Below, one piece after another: positions 21,401 to 30,240 of a stretch of DNA of 64,000 nucleotides. Origin of the DNA: Phlyctochytrium arcticum (Eukaryota > Chytridiomycota > Chytridiomycetes > Chytridiales > Chytridiaceae); NCBI GenBank assembly GCA_025602905.1, contig JAHLKI010000003.1:248001-312000 (forward strand), in the 5' to 3' direction. Numbering within the stretch: position 1 is the stretch's first letter; each line of letters begins with the position of its first letter. The position numbers and the translations under genes were made by a program. Under the pieces are notes generated by a model. That model saw only the letters and a program-made list of their open reading frames with translations, was not told the DNA's origin and made no database searches.

Positions 21401-22756
21401 TTTTTTTGATCGGATAGTCACTGGAGTGAACGACAGCTCCGCAAATAATCTTCATTTCCTGCAAGGCAAAGCTGGAACCGGGAAGACATACCTACTTAAT
21501 CTCATCGCCAACCATCTGCGGGCTGCTGGGCATATTGTTCTAATCGTTGCTACCACGGCAATGGCCGCTTCGAACTACGAACGGGGTCGCACCGCTCATT
21601 CTTTGTTCAAGATTCCCATCGAGGCCGACTCTGGTGGGAATTTGTGTTCCTCGGTGGGGCTGGGGAAGAACCGGGCAGCTCTGTTGAAGGCCGCAACGCT
21701 CATTATTTGGGATGAACTTCCCATGGGTTCGGGACCCGTTGTCGAGTGCGCCGATAACCTCATGAGATCAATCAAGGGCTTGGATTTGCCGTTTGGAGGC
21801 TGCGCATTCACTGGGGTTGGCGATTGGCGTCAGGTTGCTCCTGTTGTACCTAATGCCGGCAGGGCTCAGGTCGTTGCATTGAGTGTGCGGAACTCCCATT
21901 TGTGGCCCCTTTTCCAAATCTTCCACCTTTGACAAACCTTTCGCGCCGCAAATGACGAACGATTCGATTGTTTTTTGGACCATGTCGGCGTTTCTCCTTC
22001 CGAAAATCTGGACCTGTCCTTCTTGGCCCACACTGATGATATAGAGGAATGTAAACAGTCATTTTCCCATCCCTTTCACCCGACGTTTCCACCTCCGCCG
22101 CTCCCTCCCAATGCTCCTTTCTTTCTTGCCTTAACATCCACGTCGACGAATTTAACGATTTGCTTTTTGATGCCTTCCCCGGGGAGCCCAAACACTACTA
22201 TTCTTTCAATGATGTCGTTGAAAATGAACACCTGGCTGATGATCATCCCATCTGTAATCCGGATTACATTTCCGCACTCCGTTTTCCTGGTGTTCCGAGT
22301 CACTGCTTGTCTTTCAAAGTGGGAATGGTAGCTACTTTGATGCGTAACATTTCTGTTGAGCTCGGCTTGGTCAAAAATGCTAGAGTCAAGATTCTTGCCA
22401 TGTTCCCCCACACTGTCACCGTTTCCGTTCCCAATCCAAATCCCAATCACCGGGCATCCACATACTCTATCCCCAGATTTGTTTTCATTTTCAAACCGAC
22501 AAGCTCCACCTACTCCATCAAGCGGAAACAATTCCCTTTACGCCTGGGATATGCTTCAACATTCAACAGTTGCCAAGGACTGACGCTGAACCGGATCGTT
22601 GTAGATCTTCGCACTTCTGTTTTTGCACACGGTCAGCTCTATACGGCTTTGTCCCGCGTAAGGGCCTCGTCTGATATCCTACTCTTATTTGAGAAGGACG
22701 CTCCTCCATTTACACATAATGTTGTCTTTACTGAACTTCTTGACAACTTAACCTAA
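18482..22756 (+). pseudogene. Helitron 2 RepHel, decayed
   Basis: A likely start at ATG 18482 opens a basic N-terminal exon. A clear intron GTAAAT...CCAG spans 18755-18813, and the long exon runs from 18814. It carries the CSFC...CC zinc region, HUH motif RGLPHAHIIL (about 20060), the Tyr helix YLYKYLYTG (about 20430), Pif1 Walker A GKAGTGKT (about 21470) and Walker B LIIWDELP. An in-frame TGA at 21930-21932 interrupts the helicase. The frame then stays open to about 22120 and shifts to 22160-22756, which encodes the last helicase motifs, including FNSCQGLTL and YTALSRV. An unrecognised intron could explain the shift but not the TGA. Confidence 0.85.
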
Positions 22757-22884
22757 CTTATCAACTTACTGTTAGACCACATATTCTAGCTTATTAGTAC
22801 CTCTGTTCTTCTGTTCATTTCTACATGTTTTTTCTCTCCTGTCTCCGTTTGTCCTGTCTTCTTCTTTTGTGTTTTCTGTGTCTT

Positions 22885-22915
22885 TGACAACAGCGCGGAA
22901 GCGCTGAGGTCAAAC
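22885..22915. other. hairpin downstream of Helitron 2 RepHel
   Basis: An inverted repeat TTTGAC-x2-CAGCGC / GCGCTG-x2-GTCAAA with a 4-base loop. Helitrons carry a short hairpin near the 3' end, and this is a candidate, but the expected CTRR tail is not evident just after it. Confidence 0.4.
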
Positions 22916-23097
22916 TTGTATGATGTAAGATGATGTAATAATGATGTAAGAATGATGAGAAACCGATGAAGAAGAGAAAATCGAGGAAGAGAATGATGCT
23001 GTATTGAAAAATACTAATGTATGATAAAACTATGAGAACAAAAATGTCGCTAACTAAATATCCCAACAACACACCGGCTAAAATATCATCACTTTCT

Positions 23098-24075
23098 CTA
23101 TTTACCCGCGGCCAAATCCTTTACAAGTGACTCCGCCGTTTCTTGAGTCATACCGCGTTTCATTCCCAAAATAAGTTTGAGGAAAGTCCGCTCAATTTTG
23201 AAGATGGCGGCGTCAGGGCTTTCTTTGCGGAAATTGTCGATCCACTCGACTAGAAGATCCCGCTGGTGACCTGACATGTTGCAAATGAGATAGTTTTCCT
23301 CGTAAAGAGCAAGAACAGCAATAGGGCCCACTGATTCTTTTCCCACCAATATCTGCCAGGATCGAGCTGAACCGTTCTTTGGGTACAAATGGGGGTAGGC
23401 TATATACCGCATTGCCCTGTATAGTTTGACCTGTTGTTTTGCCGCGTTGTCCCAATCTTGTTGAACTTTCAAAGCTTCCTCGTCCTGAATACCGCAATTG
23501 TTGAGAAGACTGACCATCATTTCAAGATGGATGGCAATAGATCCTTTGTGCCTGGTGAACTTTTCGGTACAGATGCGGACTGTCTTGTATTTGTCAACAG
23601 CCTCCTGCCGCTTGGTTTTTTGGGATGCAGACTGTTGTTCCAGATGCTCGTCGAGTTCTGCATCCAGGTCAATATCGGCTAACGTTCGCTTCAAAACTGG
23701 TGCTCCGTTTTGAATTCTGTTCCCCTCTGAAGGAGTAGGAGAAGGAGTAGCAGACGGCGTACGAGGAGGCACCCGCACCCCATTGGTCTTGATGCATGAC
23801 AGGAATCCGTCTCTTGCCGCGGTTCTAGCTGTAAATGTTCTCCAGATTGCGGCGTTCGGAAGGATGATGGCGTTGTACGGAGCTGGGCATATCGCCTCGA
23901 GGAACTTCGTAATGTCTGGGTTGGAATTTTGGACGACAGCAGTGGGGACCATGTTGGAATTTTTGGCGACAGGAGTAGCAGTGGGGACCATGTTGGAATT
24001 TTTGGCGACAGGAGTAGCAGTGGGGACCATGTTGGATTTTTTGGCGACAGGAGTGGGGACGGTGTTGCCAAACAT
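23098..24075 (-). CDS. unrecognised protein with 13-residue N-terminal repeats
   Basis: 325 residues, ATG 24075. The N-terminus has tandem repeats of about 13 residues (TPVAKNSNMVPTA, three copies, the first diverged) encoded by 39-base units at 23940-24060. A Pro/Ser/Thr linker follows (about 118-130), then an acidic DIDLDAELDEHLEQQ and a mostly helical C-terminal half of about 165 residues. I do not recognise the fold. Composition is closer to the Helitron and host DNA than to the viral DNA that starts just upstream, so it may be Helitron cargo, a host gene, or another element. It lies tail to tail with Helitron 2 RepHel. Confidence 0.5.
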   Translation of the reverse strand: MFGNTVPTPVAKKSNMVPTATPVAKNSNMVPTATPVAKNSNMVPTAVVQNSNPDITKFLEAICPAPYNAIILPNAAIWRTFTARTAARDGFLSCIKTNGVRVPPRTPSATPSPTPSEGNRIQNGAPVLKRTLADIDLDAELDEHLEQQSASQKTKRQEAVDKYKTVRICTEKFTRHKGSIAIHLEMMVSLLNNCGIQDEEALKVQQDWDNAAKQQVKLYRAMRYIAYPHLYPKNGSARSWQILVGKESVGPIAVLALYEENYLICNMSGHQRDLLVEWIDNFRKESPDAAIFKIERTFLKLILGMKRGMTQETAESLVKDLAAGK

Positions 24076-24298
24076 ACTTGATGGTGGTTGGAGTGGTTCT
24101 GTGTTGGAAAAAGTTGTTCACAAATTGGTTCAAAAAAACACAACAACCACATCCTTAAGTACTTCCCGAAAGAATGAGCAAATGTATCTTGCCTTGGAAT
24201 GAAAGCGGCTGCTTCAACAAACCGCTGCGGACAGTTTGCGGTTGATGCTATATTTAAACATTTTGATACTATTTTAAGTATACCATCTAATACGCCAA

Positions 24299-24514
24299 AT
24301 GCCTATCTATTCCACGCCATTTGAAGTCAAATTTGACACCGCAGGTGCACCAATTGTACCGGAAGGATGTCGTGTTTGTAAAGATTTCTCAAGGGACAAT
24401 CCAGATTGTACAATTATCATTCCATACATGAAAAATCGTGTTCGTTGTTATCCATGTCATATGAGATATAAAGATTTAAAACTTGGAACATTCCAACTTC
24501 GAAGAGATGATTAA
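24299..24514 (+). CDS. small CxxC zinc-binding protein
   Basis: 71 residues in A-T-rich viral DNA. It has two Cys pairs, CRVC (about residues 23-26) and CYPCH (about 51-55), separated by a strand-rich spacer: a treble-clef or zinc-ribbon arrangement. Small zinc proteins of this kind are common early genes in large DNA viruses and Polinton-like viruses. No specific family recognised. It stands alone, divergent from the 23098 gene and convergent with 24577. Confidence 0.55.
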   Translation: MPIYSTPFEVKFDTAGAPIVPEGCRVCKDFSRDNPDCTIIIPYMKNRVRCYPCHMRYKDLKLGTFQLRRDD

Positions 24515-24576
24515 TCACCATAAATAGAAAATGCTCTACCGGGGTTTCTCAATACTAGTAAAATAAATTGTTCCCG

Positions 24577-24837
24577 TCATTTCTTTTCGGCAATCGCACG
24601 TGCCATTGCATACGCCTGTTTGGGATTTGTTACCGGTGTCCCTCTGTGTGTCAACGTTCCTTCATCAAATTTATCAAGTATTTCATCCATAATCTCTCTT
24701 TTTAGCGATTCCCGATAAACTTCTTCGACACAAATGTCACGTTTCTCATAAAAATCATCCTTTCCAGAATCATAAAAATCATCCTTTCCAGAAACGGTTT
24801 GGACAAGAATGCCATGTTTCTTACAAAAATCAGCCAT
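24577..24837 (-). CDS. small protein with a C-terminal KQAYAMA helix
   Basis: 86 residues, ATG 24837. A duplicated SGKDDFY segment lies near the N-terminus (two adjacent copies of about 8 residues). The C-terminus, THRGTPVTNPKQAYAMARAIAEK, resembles a short motif (G-x-x-V-x-x-x-KQAxAIAxxxA) seen at the ends of many small phage and virus proteins of unknown function. The first residues, MADFCKKHG, resemble the MADFCPK start of the primase-helicase at 25300, probably by chance. Function unknown. Confidence 0.5.
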   Translation of the reverse strand: MADFCKKHGILVQTVSGKDDFYDSGKDDFYEKRDICVEEVYRESLKREIMDEILDKFDEGTLTHRGTPVTNPKQAYAMARAIAEKK

Positions 24838-24904
24838 TTGACATTGGGCCTTCTTTTTTTTTCTATGTTTTGAACGAATTGCTCGCGGATATACTGTACT
24901 CTAA

Positions 24905-25090
24905 TCATTTAGGCCGTTCGCTGATACGTGCCTTCATTCTAGTTGTTTGGGGATTTTTCAGCATTTTATGAATTGTTGGATGGGACACACCGAGTTTAAT
25001 TGCCAACTGGCGAATGCTCCGTGCTTCCACCGTTATCTCTTGTCCCAGAAAAGTAACAACTGCTGTGTAGATAGTTTTCGATCCGGCCAT
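24905..25090 (-). CDS. small helix-turn-helix protein
   Basis: 61 residues. After an N-terminal two-strand segment (YTAVVTFLGQEITVEA), SIRQLAIKLGVSHPTIHKMLKN has the spacing of a helix-turn-helix with the GVSHPTI turn and recognition helix. A basic tail follows. It is probably a DNA-binding regulator, placed 209 bases upstream of and divergent from the primase-helicase gene, which it might control (inference). Confidence 0.55.
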   Translation of the reverse strand: MAGSKTIYTAVVTFLGQEITVEARSIRQLAIKLGVSHPTIHKMLKNPQTTRMKARISERPK

Positions 25091-25299
25091 TACAAGAATA
25101 TTAAAATAATGCTATACTATTTTAGTATCTTTTTAAATATGAATTGAGTGTGACATTTGTTTGCATTTGGAAGAATCATCTTCCGGGGTTGTGACTGAAT
25201 ATGACCAAAACGTCGATGTTGCGTTTAATTGTTATTTAAAGAAATAAAGCTCTTGTATAAGTAGGAAAGTTGTTCAACATTTAAATAACACAATAAAAA

Positions 25300-27840
25300 A
25301 TGGCTGACTTTTGTCCAAAATTATCAATCAATACCGCTCTCGAAAAGTTCGAGTATATTAATGACATTCATATCAAATATTGTCTTCAGAGTCCGTATGT
25401 AGAACATAAACTGAAAACTCGTTTGCGGGCTCTTAAACAACGTAAAGTTGGAAAAAATCTTTATCGCACCGAGTATGCTTATACCGAAAAAGGGAGCCAA
25501 GAGCAAATTGGCAGATTATGGGCTAGAGGACTGTCTCTTCAGAATCTCGAGGCAAGAGATAATCATTTTAGACAGTATCTAGCAGCAGGACGATATCATG
25601 ATATAGACCAAGTAAATTCTATATTTACATTAATTGCTCATCTCTTTAAAAGGAATTCTATTACTTGTGATGCTCTAACTAATTTTGTGGAAAATCGCTC
25701 TACTATCTTAGCACAAAAAAACATTGACAAACAAGCGGTTGTTTCGATGATGCTCTTTGCGGGGCGTAAAATCAGTGACCCTCTTTTTGCTGAAATACAC
25801 TCGGCCCTTTACACTACACTTTGTCCCATTCTAAAAAACAAGTATCCCGAGATTTGGGACAAAGTTCGAATATCCAGAGATGCCACTATCAAAGGGAATC
25901 GTGATGGTAGTTTTATCGCACAAGTTACCCAAACCCTCGAAAACAAGGTGACACTTTTAATGGATCAATTCTTTACTGATAGGGGGTGGTCATTCCAGGC
26001 TCTTGTCTTCGATGGCGGGATGGTTAGGAAAAGGGACGGACATGATATGAGCCAAGAATTACTCGATGAATGTTCACAATACGTCTTTGACAGCTGTGGT
26101 ATTCATATTAAACTAGCGGAAAAACCACTCGATGTATCTGCTGAGTTTTTGGAGAGATTCCATCTCAAATTTGCACGTATGGATAGTGATGATGAGTTTT
26201 TTGAGAAATACGATATCAAATATGTACGTTTAGATAATGATGAGCAAGATGAAGAGGCTGATGAGCCACCCAAAAAAAAGAAAAAAAATGACCTGGACCT
26301 TGATTTTGAAGCACTTCAAGATTTACCATCCGGCAAATGGAAATATTTTGACTTTAAACGGCTTTATGCTACAACTCATCTCAATGCCGCAAAATGGTTT
26401 ATTGAAGAACAATGTGCCGATAGTATCATGAAACATACAAGCGGATTTCTCTACATCCTCGGGAAAGACAATATCTGGCGTCAATATGATACGATTGGAG
26501 AGAGCGACTTAAATATTCAAGTTGCAGAAACTCTGGTGTCGTCCTTTAAATCTCTTATGCAGGAAGTAGAGGACGATATGCAAAATGTCAATGTCAACGA
26601 CCTTAGAGATTTGTTTAAACAATTTCAACAAATAATCAAAATGAATGATTTCTCTGGAAATGTGGCTATAAATGTGGATCGACTCTCTATTAAGAACGAT
26701 AATTGTGTTGAACTCTTTCTTTCTAATCCTCATCTTTTTGCATTCACTGATGGTGTTTACGACCTTGTCAAAGGAGAGTTTCGTCCTTTTGAAGCCGCGG
26801 ATTACATCTTGCACACTTGCGGTTATCCTTTCCCTAGCGGACAAAATGCAGACATTGGAAACACAATCTTGTCATTCTTTGAAAGCATTTTTCCATCCAA
26901 AAACGTCCTTGACTATCGACTTTTTCAACTTGCCCGGTGCTTATATGGAAAGGTTGTTGAGGAATCCTTCTACGTACAAAAAGGAGACGGGCGAAATGGA
27001 AAAGGTGCCGAAACCACGCTAGTTACATCTACTTTTGGGACGTATTTCAACTTTATCAAACCCGAAAATATTACAACTAGGAGCAAAGGTCAACGAGATG
27101 CACCAAATGCGCAAATGTTCAACTGTTTTGGTAAGAGATATCTATCCACTTCCGAACCTCAAGTTGGTCAATATTTTGCTTCAGACGAAATCAAAATTAT
27201 TCGAGGCAATGACCCTTATCCTGTCCGAACACTTCATGGTAAGCCTATCACGTTCCCTATAACTGGGTCTCTGCATATACAAACAAACGAAGACCCAAAA
27301 TTCGACCGTATTGATACTGCTATTGCTCTTTCCGCCAAAATGGTGCCCTACACCGTTACATTCGCAGAATGTGATGATGAAGAAGAGGATGAAAATATGG
27401 CGGCCGTTCAATTAGACGACGATGAAGATGAAAAAATTGTTTGTCAAGTTAATCCGCAACTTAAAAAACTTTTATCCTCTCCAGAATATCGAGATACATT
27501 TATTCTCATATTAATGGACATCTTTAAAGCAAAGTTTGTAAAGAAAGATGGAAGTTTGGATTTCTCAATTACGGTCCCGAATGAGGTGAACGAGTTTACA
27601 CAGAAGAATCTGGTGAATTCTTTAACAGTTGCAAAGTGGTTCAAAATAACTTATAAATTGACAAACAACCCCGAAAACAAAATTGAAAGAACCGCCATTT
27701 ATGAGAAGTATATGGCAGATAATATTGGATCCACAAATCTTTGTGAGCGAAACACATTTTACAAAGAACTGCGAGCGGTAGTGCCGGAGAAACGAACAAA
27801 TTTGGCTCGATACTTTGTAGGTGTAGAATTGAAGAAGTGA
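25300..27840 (+). CDS. D5-like primase / superfamily 3 helicase
   Basis: 846 residues and intact. The N-terminal half resembles the primase-side region of D5-like proteins (FQALVFDGGMVRKR, KLAEKPL). A basic-acidic linker (PPKKKKKND) follows, then a D5_N-like domain (FLYILGKDNIWRQYD) and the SF3 ATPase: Walker A GDGRNGKG near residue 562, KRYLSTSEP, DEIKIIRGNDPYPVRTLHG and sensor LHIQTNEDP. It would prime and unwind viral DNA. Two oddities: Walker A has Gly where Ser or Thr normally follows Lys, and the Arg usually found in the later D-x-A-x-x-R-R-x-x-x-x-F segment is missing (DTAIALSAKMVPY). Either the enzyme is divergent or it is inactive. Confidence 0.88.
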   Translation: MADFCPKLSINTALEKFEYINDIHIKYCLQSPYVEHKLKTRLRALKQRKVGKNLYRTEYAYTEKGSQEQIGRLWARGLSLQNLEARDNHFRQYLAAGRYHDIDQVNSIFTLIAHLFKRNSITCDALTNFVENRSTILAQKNIDKQAVVSMMLFAGRKISDPLFAEIHSALYTTLCPILKNKYPEIWDKVRISRDATIKGNRDGSFIAQVTQTLENKVTLLMDQFFTDRGWSFQALVFDGGMVRKRDGHDMSQELLDECSQYVFDSCGIHIKLAEKPLDVSAEFLERFHLKFARMDSDDEFFEKYDIKYVRLDNDEQDEEADEPPKKKKKNDLDLDFEALQDLPSGKWKYFDFKRLYATTHLNAAKWFIEEQCADSIMKHTSGFLYILGKDNIWRQYDTIGESDLNIQVAETLVSSFKSLMQEVEDDMQNVNVNDLRDLFKQFQQIIKMNDFSGNVAINVDRLSIKNDNCVELFLSNPHLFAFTDGVYDLVKGEFRPFEAADYILHTCGYPFPSGQNADIGNTILSFFESIFPSKNVLDYRLFQLARCLYGKVVEESFYVQKGDGRNGKGAETTLVTSTFGTYFNFIKPENITTRSKGQRDAPNAQMFNCFGKRYLSTSEPQVGQYFASDEIKIIRGNDPYPVRTLHGKPITFPITGSLHIQTNEDPKFDRIDTAIALSAKMVPYTVTFAECDDEEEDENMAAVQLDDDEDEKIVCQVNPQLKKLLSSPEYRDTFILILMDIFKAKFVKKDGSLDFSITVPNEVNEFTQKNLVNSLTVAKWFKITYKLTNNPENKIERTAIYEKYMADNIGSTNLCERNTFYKELRAVVPEKRTNLARYFVGVELKK

Positions 27841-27884
27841 TTGATAGTGGGTTTGATGAAGAGGGGTGACAGTTTTTGTGAAAA

Positions 27885-28618
27885 GGTGACAGTTTTTGTG
27901 ACAGGTTTTTTCTTTGCCTGACACACTCGGTACATGTAGTAAAATAAAAATTTATTAATAGTTTAGTGTAGTGTTTCTATGAAGGGAAAAAATTCGTGAC
28001 AGTTGTGACAGTTTTTTTGTATGTTTATGATTCTTATAAAATTTTTATTTGAGTGAGAAGTAGTTCAGAACGTGTGAACTACTTATGAGTAGTGAAAAAG
28101 TATATCCCCAGGGACTTTACCTCAAAAAAACTGTCACAACTGTCACCTCCATGTAAAGTGTAGGGAAATAGATAATAAAAGGTGTCTCTGACTCGAGACG
28201 TGGAGTAAAAAAAAGTGTCACGAAAAGTGTCACGTTTTTGCCGTGACAGTTTTTGGAAAAAGGTGACAGTTTTTGTGACAGTTTTTTTCTTTGCCTGACA
28301 CACTCGATACATGTAGAAAAATAAAAATTTATTAATAAAGTTGTGGTGCGTTTCTATGAAGGGAAAAAATTCGTGACAGTTGTGACAGTTTTTTTGTATG
28401 TTTATGATTCTTATAAAATTTTTATTTGAGTGAAAAGTAGTTCAGACGGTGAACTACTTCTCAGTAGTGAAAAACGTATATCCCCAGGGACTTTACCTCA
28501 AAAAAACTGTCACAACTGTCACCACCATGTAAAGTGTAGGGAAATAGATAATAAAAGGTGCATCTGACTCGAGACGTGGAGTAAAAAAAAGTGTCACGAA
28601 AAGTGTCACGTTTTTGCA
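27885..28618. repeat. two 377-base direct repeats with nested inverted GTGACA iterons
   Basis: Copy 1 is 27885-28261 and copy 2 is about 28262-28618, differing at few sites. Each has many GTGACAG or CTGTCAC words. In copy 1 a 23-base arm at 27996-28018 is the exact inverse complement of 28124-28146. Between them lies a hairpin with 10-bp stem AAGTAGTTCA / TGAACTACTT (28058-28084). In copy 2 the stem is kept while the loop shrinks from 7 to 5 bases. The layout resembles a replication origin or terminal structure. No gene is seen in 27841-28640. Confidence 0.85.
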
Positions 28619-28644
28619 GAATGGGGAATTGCGAAAGTGTTGTC

Positions 28645-28678
28645 TTATCGATAAAACAGAATTGAATTTTATCGATAA
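28645..28678. promoter_or_regulatory. paired TATCGATA palindromes upstream of 28760
   Basis: TTATCGATAA occurs at 28645-28654 and 28669-28678. Read on the minus strand, the two sites and their spacer closely match the pair at 13432-13468. They lie about 80 to 115 bases upstream of the ATG of the next gene. Confidence 0.5.
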
Positions 28679-28759
28679 TAGAAAATGTTTTATAAAAGGA
28701 TTGGAAGTCCCGTAGGAAGGCCGGATCCAATACCCTCAAAAGTCTAACCCGGGTTAGAA

Positions 28760-29185
28760 ATGGAGCGATTGGAAGAACGAGTATTGGAGTTTATCAATTT
28801 GAACGAATCAGAGGAGTTCAAGAAAGCCGACCGTATAGTGAAGAAGCATGCGTCGGCTCTCGAATACATCAAGCGTGAATTCAAGCGATTGGAGTTGAGG
28901 GAGCTAAGTGCGGAGGATGGAGACGAAACGAAGACTCTATCGTTTATAATAAGGACTTGCATGCGAGTAGATTTGACAGCACTGCCGATGGACATTCGAG
29001 AAATGTATCTGAAGGAGAGCGAAGTATGGTGGAAGAATATACAAGTGAAGAAGAAAGTGCCGATTGTTGTTGTAGTGGACAATATAGGGAAAGATGTAGA
29101 GGTGGATGTAGAGGTGGATGTAGAGAGGGATGCAAAAAGACGTAGGATTAGTGTTTATTATCAGTACTTAGCATTTAGTACTTAG
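28760..29185 (+). CDS. unrecognised charged helical protein
   Basis: 141 residues, ATG 28760. The N-terminal 60 residues are Glu/Lys-rich and helical (ERLEERVLEFINLNESEEFKK...). A strand PIVVVVDN is followed by a short acidic repeat (DVEVDVEVDVERD) from a GTAGAGGTGGAT repeat, then a basic KRRR. A 15-base word AAGTCCCGTAGG-x-AG occurs both before (about 28708) and after (about 29248) the gene. Function unknown; the upstream TATCGATA pair ties it to the virus gene set. Confidence 0.45.
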   Translation: MERLEERVLEFINLNESEEFKKADRIVKKHASALEYIKREFKRLELRELSAEDGDETKTLSFIIRTCMRVDLTALPMDIREMYLKESEVWWKNIQVKKKVPIVVVVDNIGKDVEVDVEVDVERDAKRRRISVYYQYLAFST

Positions 29186-29344
29186 TATTTGTATTTGCTG
29201 TTTTTGATGAGCTGGATGGCTTTTAAATTCGATGTTTTTCAATGACGTAAGTCCCGTAGGGAGTGCGGAACAACTCGATGAGTAATGGAGAGGGATGACT
29301 CATAATTTGTAAGATGACTCGATGTTCGATGGAGCGACCTGAGT

Positions 29345-29420
29345 ATTATAGCTAGCACATAGCTGGCAAATAGCTGGGTCGCATAGCTGGCACATAGCTG
29401 GCACATAGCTGGTATATAGC
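29345..29420. repeat. short tandem repeat of CATAGCTGGCA type
   Basis: About six imperfect copies of an 11 to 13-base unit (CATAGCTGGCA and variants) lie directly left of the 60-base palindrome. Confidence 0.8.
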
Positions 29421-29423
29421 CAC

Positions 29424-29483
29424 TGTCATAGTGCATAACAAATCCCATAGTATATACTATGGGATTTGTTATGCACTATGACA
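29424..29483. other. 60-bp perfect palindrome
   Basis: Positions 29424-29483 read the same on both strands with no spacer. The centre is between 29453 and 29454 (TAT|ATA); arms begin TGTCATAGTGCATAAC. The identity stops at 29423/29484 and the flanks are unrelated, so it is not a long fold-back assembly error. Possible roles: a fused hairpin end, a cruciform-forming recombination site, or a miniature inverted-repeat remnant. Confidence 0.95.
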
Positions 29484-29505
29484 CATAGTATCCAAGGCAA
29501 AAAGG

Positions 29506-30240
29506 TCATACCTTGTCATTCAGCGTACGTTTGAGAGCGTAAAGCCAGTCTTCTTCCCGAGCAAAAATGGAAAATATATCAATCAGGACTTTTCGCATGA
29601 TGGCTAGGAAGTCATTTTGCCGTCTTTGCCCCAAACCCGGTATAGATCGTTGGCGGAAGTGGTTGGGATTCAGTGTTGTGATGGTTATTCCGTACATGCT
29701 TTTGATAAACTCAGACGCGGTGTGGAGTGGATGGGATAACGAGAACGTTGAAACAGACGCAAAAGGTTTGGTTTCGTCGCTTGAGCTATCCGCATTCTCT
29801 TCGGACTCAAGAACGGCAGCCTGGGATCCTCCCATGATCGAAGAGCCATCTTGATCCATTGAGCTATCAAGTTCAGCAGACGCATCCTCTGTTTGATCCA
29901 TTGAGCTATCAAGTTCAGGAGACGCATCCTCTACTTGGGGGTCGGGTGTTTCGCTGGAACTTTGACCAAGAGCAGGATCTAAGCGCTCGTGTGCCCATCT
30001 CGCTTGGAGTGCAGCGTTTGCAGCCGGTGTTCGTGTTGATTTCTTCTGGTCTTGACGAAGTTTTGGACTGTATTTCGCAAAACGGATCGGTTTGGCAATT
30101 TTCCTTTCAGACTTGCTGGTCGGTTCCTCGTCCATGGCAGCTTGTTGCCCAACCACTGTGATCAAAAGACTCGCACTTATGATACTGTGTTGTAAAAAAA
30201 AGATCAGGATAGATGTTATAAATTTTGATGAGCGAGACAA
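29506..30240 (-). CDS. unrecognised acidic protein, possible signal peptide
   Basis: 244 residues from ATG 30240; an alternative start at 30135 (MDEEPTSK) removes a hydrophobic N-terminus (FITSILIFFLQ...SASLLITVVG) that could be a signal peptide. The middle is acidic and Ser-rich with a 14-residue tandem repeat EDAS-P/A-ELDSSMDQ. The C-terminal 80 residues look folded (HPLHTASEFIKSMYGITITTLNP...). Composition is that of host or transposon DNA rather than viral. It lies outside virus 2. No family recognised. Confidence 0.4.
   Translation of the reverse strand: MSRSSKFITSILIFFLQHSIISASLLITVVGQQAAMDEEPTSKSERKIAKPIRFAKYSPKLRQDQKKSTRTPAANAALQARWAHERLDPALGQSSSETPDPQVEDASPELDSSMDQTEDASAELDSSMDQDGSSIMGGSQAAVLESEENADSSSDETKPFASVSTFSLSHPLHTASEFIKSMYGITITTLNPNHFRQRSIPGLGQRRQNDFLAIMRKVLIDIFSIFAREEDWLYALKRTLNDKV

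Larger units (their letters stand above)
16382..22916 (+). mobile_element. Helitron 2 (core; ends not fixed)
   Basis: Contains a minus-strand OB-like gene (16382-17185), a repeat-rich spacer and a plus-strand RepHel (18482-22756), the same divergent architecture as Helitron 1. A hairpin at 22885-22915 may be the 3' terminal hairpin. G-C content and codon use differ from the A-T-rich viral DNA on either side (before about 16.02 kb and after about 24.1 kb). I could not find clean 5'-TC or CTRR ends; 16015-16381 and 22917-23097 are the candidate zones. No gene is recognised in 16005-16381. Confidence 0.6.

Noticed and set aside
29341..29483. CRISPR-like array
   Set aside because: The repeat units are contiguous 11-13-base words with no spacers, in eukaryotic DNA.
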